From the NCBI RefSeq assembly GCF_910591885.1, contig NW_025963555.1, forward strand, positions 248,001-312,000: a stretch of DNA of 64,000 nucleotides, written 5' to 3'. The notes beneath the pieces are model-generated. The model was not told where the DNA came from. It did not search any database and worked only from the letters and a program-made list of their open reading frames with translations. The position numbers and the translations under genes are program-made. Origin of the DNA: Bombus terrestris (taxonomy: Eukaryota > Arthropoda > Insecta > Hymenoptera > Apidae). Of this stretch, positions 62,402 through 64,000 are shown piece after piece (positions within the stretch are counted from its first letter, which is position 1; each line of letters begins with the position of its first letter).

Positions 62402-64000
62402 GGACAAAGACTTCCGGCTCCTCGGGCTGGTGCGAATATTTCAATGTCCGTATGTGCCAAACCGTAGATTTTGACACACCTTTACGCGTCCCTCGCTCGC
62501 CATGCTCGCTCGAAAGCTGTAGCCCAACCTAAAACCAATCCGTCTTGCGTTAGTCATTCGACATGGAGGCGACTTATTTCAAATTTGCGAACGTGTCGGA
62601 TCGGTTGTGAGGTTGGACAGGATTTTTACGAGAGAGCGGAGCGAGCGAGCAACGATCACAATTTCCAAGCTATACATATACCTTAGATTGCCTTGCATAT
62701 AATTCGTGTTATTACCTAATTTTGTCAGACATTTCGGACATCACATTGCACTGTACGATGTGGAAATAGTACCATTTATATGAAACTACTCATAAACAGT
62801 AAACATTTGACAGTAGGCAATAGGATAAAGACTTCCGCCTCCTCGGGCTGCTGCAAATATTTCAATGTCACCATGTGCCAAACCGTTGGCTTGTGACACA
62901 CCTTTCCGCGTCCCTCGCTCGCCATGCTCGCTCGAAAGCTGTAGCCTAACCGAAAACCAATCCCTCTTGCGTTCATTATTCGATATGGTGGCGACATATT
63001 TCAAATTTGGGAACGTGTCGGATCGGATGTGAGGTTGGACTAAATTTTTACGAGCGAGCGGAGCGAGCGAGCAACGGTCACAATTTCCAAACTATACATA
63101 TACCTTATATTGCCTTGCATATATTTCGTGTTACTACCTTATTTTGTCAGCCATTTCGGACATCACATTGCACTGTAGTATGAGGAAATAGTACTATTTA
63201 TGTGAAACTATTCATAAACTGTAAACATTTGTCAGTAGGCAATAGGATAAAGACTTCCGGCTCCTCGGGCTGGTGCGAATATTTCAATGTCTGTATGTGC
63301 CAAACCGTTGGTTTGTGACACACCTTTACGCGTATCTCGCTCGCTGCGCTCGCTCGAAAACTATAGCCTAACCTAAAACCAATCCATCTTGCGTTCATTA
63401 TTCGATATGGTGGCGACATATTTCGAATTTGCGAACGTGTCGGATCGGTTGTTAGGTTGGACAGGATTTCTACGTGCGAGCGGAGCGAGCGAGCAACGAT
63501 CACAATTTGCAAGCCATACACATACCTTATATTGCCTTGCATATATTTCGTGTTATTACCTAATTTTGTCAGACATTACGGACATCAGAATGCACTGTAC
63601 GATGTGGAAATAGTACTACTTATGTGAAACTATTCATAAACTGTAAACATTTGTCAGTAGGCAATAGGACAAAGACTTCCGGCTCCTCGGGCTGGTGCGA
63701 ATATTTCAATGTCCGTATGTGCCAAACCGTTGATTTTGACACACATTTACGCGTATCTCGCTCGCTGCGCTCGCTCGAAAACCATAGCCTAACCTAAAAC
63801 CAATCCATCTTGCGTTCATTATTCGATATGGTGGCGACATATTTCGAATTTGCGAACGTGTCGGAACGATTGTGAGGTTGGACAGGATTTTTACGAGAGA
63901 GCGGAGCGAGCGAGCAACGATCACAATTTGCAAGCCATACACATACCTTATATTGCCTTGCATATATTTCGTGTTATTACCTAATTTTGTCAGACATTTC
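62402..64000 (+). repeat. Higher-order repeat A-B-C-D, cut by the window end
   Basis: A, B, C and the start of D follow in order. C repeats GGTTGTTAGG and CTACGTGCGAGC (63448-63480), as at 60920-60955. A has CCCAACCTAAAACC instead of CCCAACCGAAAACC. The array evidently continues beyond the window. Confidence 0.9.

Larger units (their letters stand above)
1..64000. repeat. 422-bp satellite DNA, continuous tandem array (about 152 units)
   Basis: The same unit recurs at 421-423 bp spacing across the whole window. The landmark GGAYAAAG begins at 1, 423, 844, 1266, 1688, 2111, 2533, 2955, 3377, 3798, 4220, 4642, 5064, 5486, 5908, 6331 and so on to the end. All units point the same way. Length differences come from 1-2 bp indels and one 9-bp deletion near 12041. 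No stretch of 300 bases or more falls outside the repeat, so there is no intergenic or genic DNA to annotate. The array is cut by both window ends. It is known that such long single-family arrays are typical of eukaryotic heterochromatin. The position on a chromosome cannot be read from this sequence. Confidence 0.99.

Noticed and set aside
1..64000. CRISPR array
   Set aside because: Units of 422 bp are similar throughout, with no alternation of short repeats and unique spacers, and no cas genes.
1..64000. rRNA, tRNA or histone-type tandem gene array
   Set aside because: No conserved rRNA core, tRNA cloverleaf or coding frame is recognisable in the 422-bp unit.

Overview
The whole window is one uninterrupted satellite-DNA array. 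A unit of about 422 bp repeats head-to-tail in the same orientation from the first base to the last, giving about 152 copies. Neither array edge is inside the window. I found no non-satellite insertion, no transposon, no RNA gene and no credible protein-coding gene. The organism is a eukaryote. An arthropod, perhaps an insect, is a weak guess: each unit carries two tandem CCTAA pentamers, which match the reverse complement of the insect telomere repeat TTAGG. The sequence does not name a species or a chromosome position; pericentromeric, subtelomeric or other heterochromatin are all possible.

Unit anatomy, using 5064-5485 as the reference and starting each unit at GGAYAAAG: a conserved opening block (GGCTCCTCGGGCTGG); an ACGCGT site; a 21-bp left arm made of CGCT/GCTC repeats; CCTAACCTAA; a spacer with two main haplotypes; a 21-bp right arm (GAGC repeats) that is the reverse complement of the left arm at 20 of 21 positions; an AT-rich stretch; and a GTAC-centred 14-bp palindrome present in one of three allelic states. 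Every unit can therefore in principle fold a long-loop hairpin.

Layout. From 1 to about 22 kb many monomer variants are mixed and linked by long near-identical duplications, with offsets of 11, 12, 13, 16, 8 and 37 units. From about 22.5 to 38.8 kb, and again at 46-47.6 kb, the pattern is a 3- or 4-monomer higher-order repeat that I label P-Q-R(-S), 1265 or 1687 bp. From about 39.2 to 64 kb a 6-monomer higher-order repeat, A-B-C-D-E-F (2528 bp), dominates, with shortened versions of 5 monomers (2107 bp) and 3 monomers (1265 bp). A block of about 8 kb (35377-43396) is duplicated at 44232-51830, and the second copy lacks exactly one monomer.

The pattern fits repeated unequal crossover plus short conversion tracts. 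One crossover can be placed within 26 bp (49221-49246). The long open frames on both strands follow from the array itself: one chance-open frame per unit is copied about 152 times, and the unit length is not divisible by three. They are not annotated as genes. I labelled monomer classes by eye; pairwise identities were not computed.
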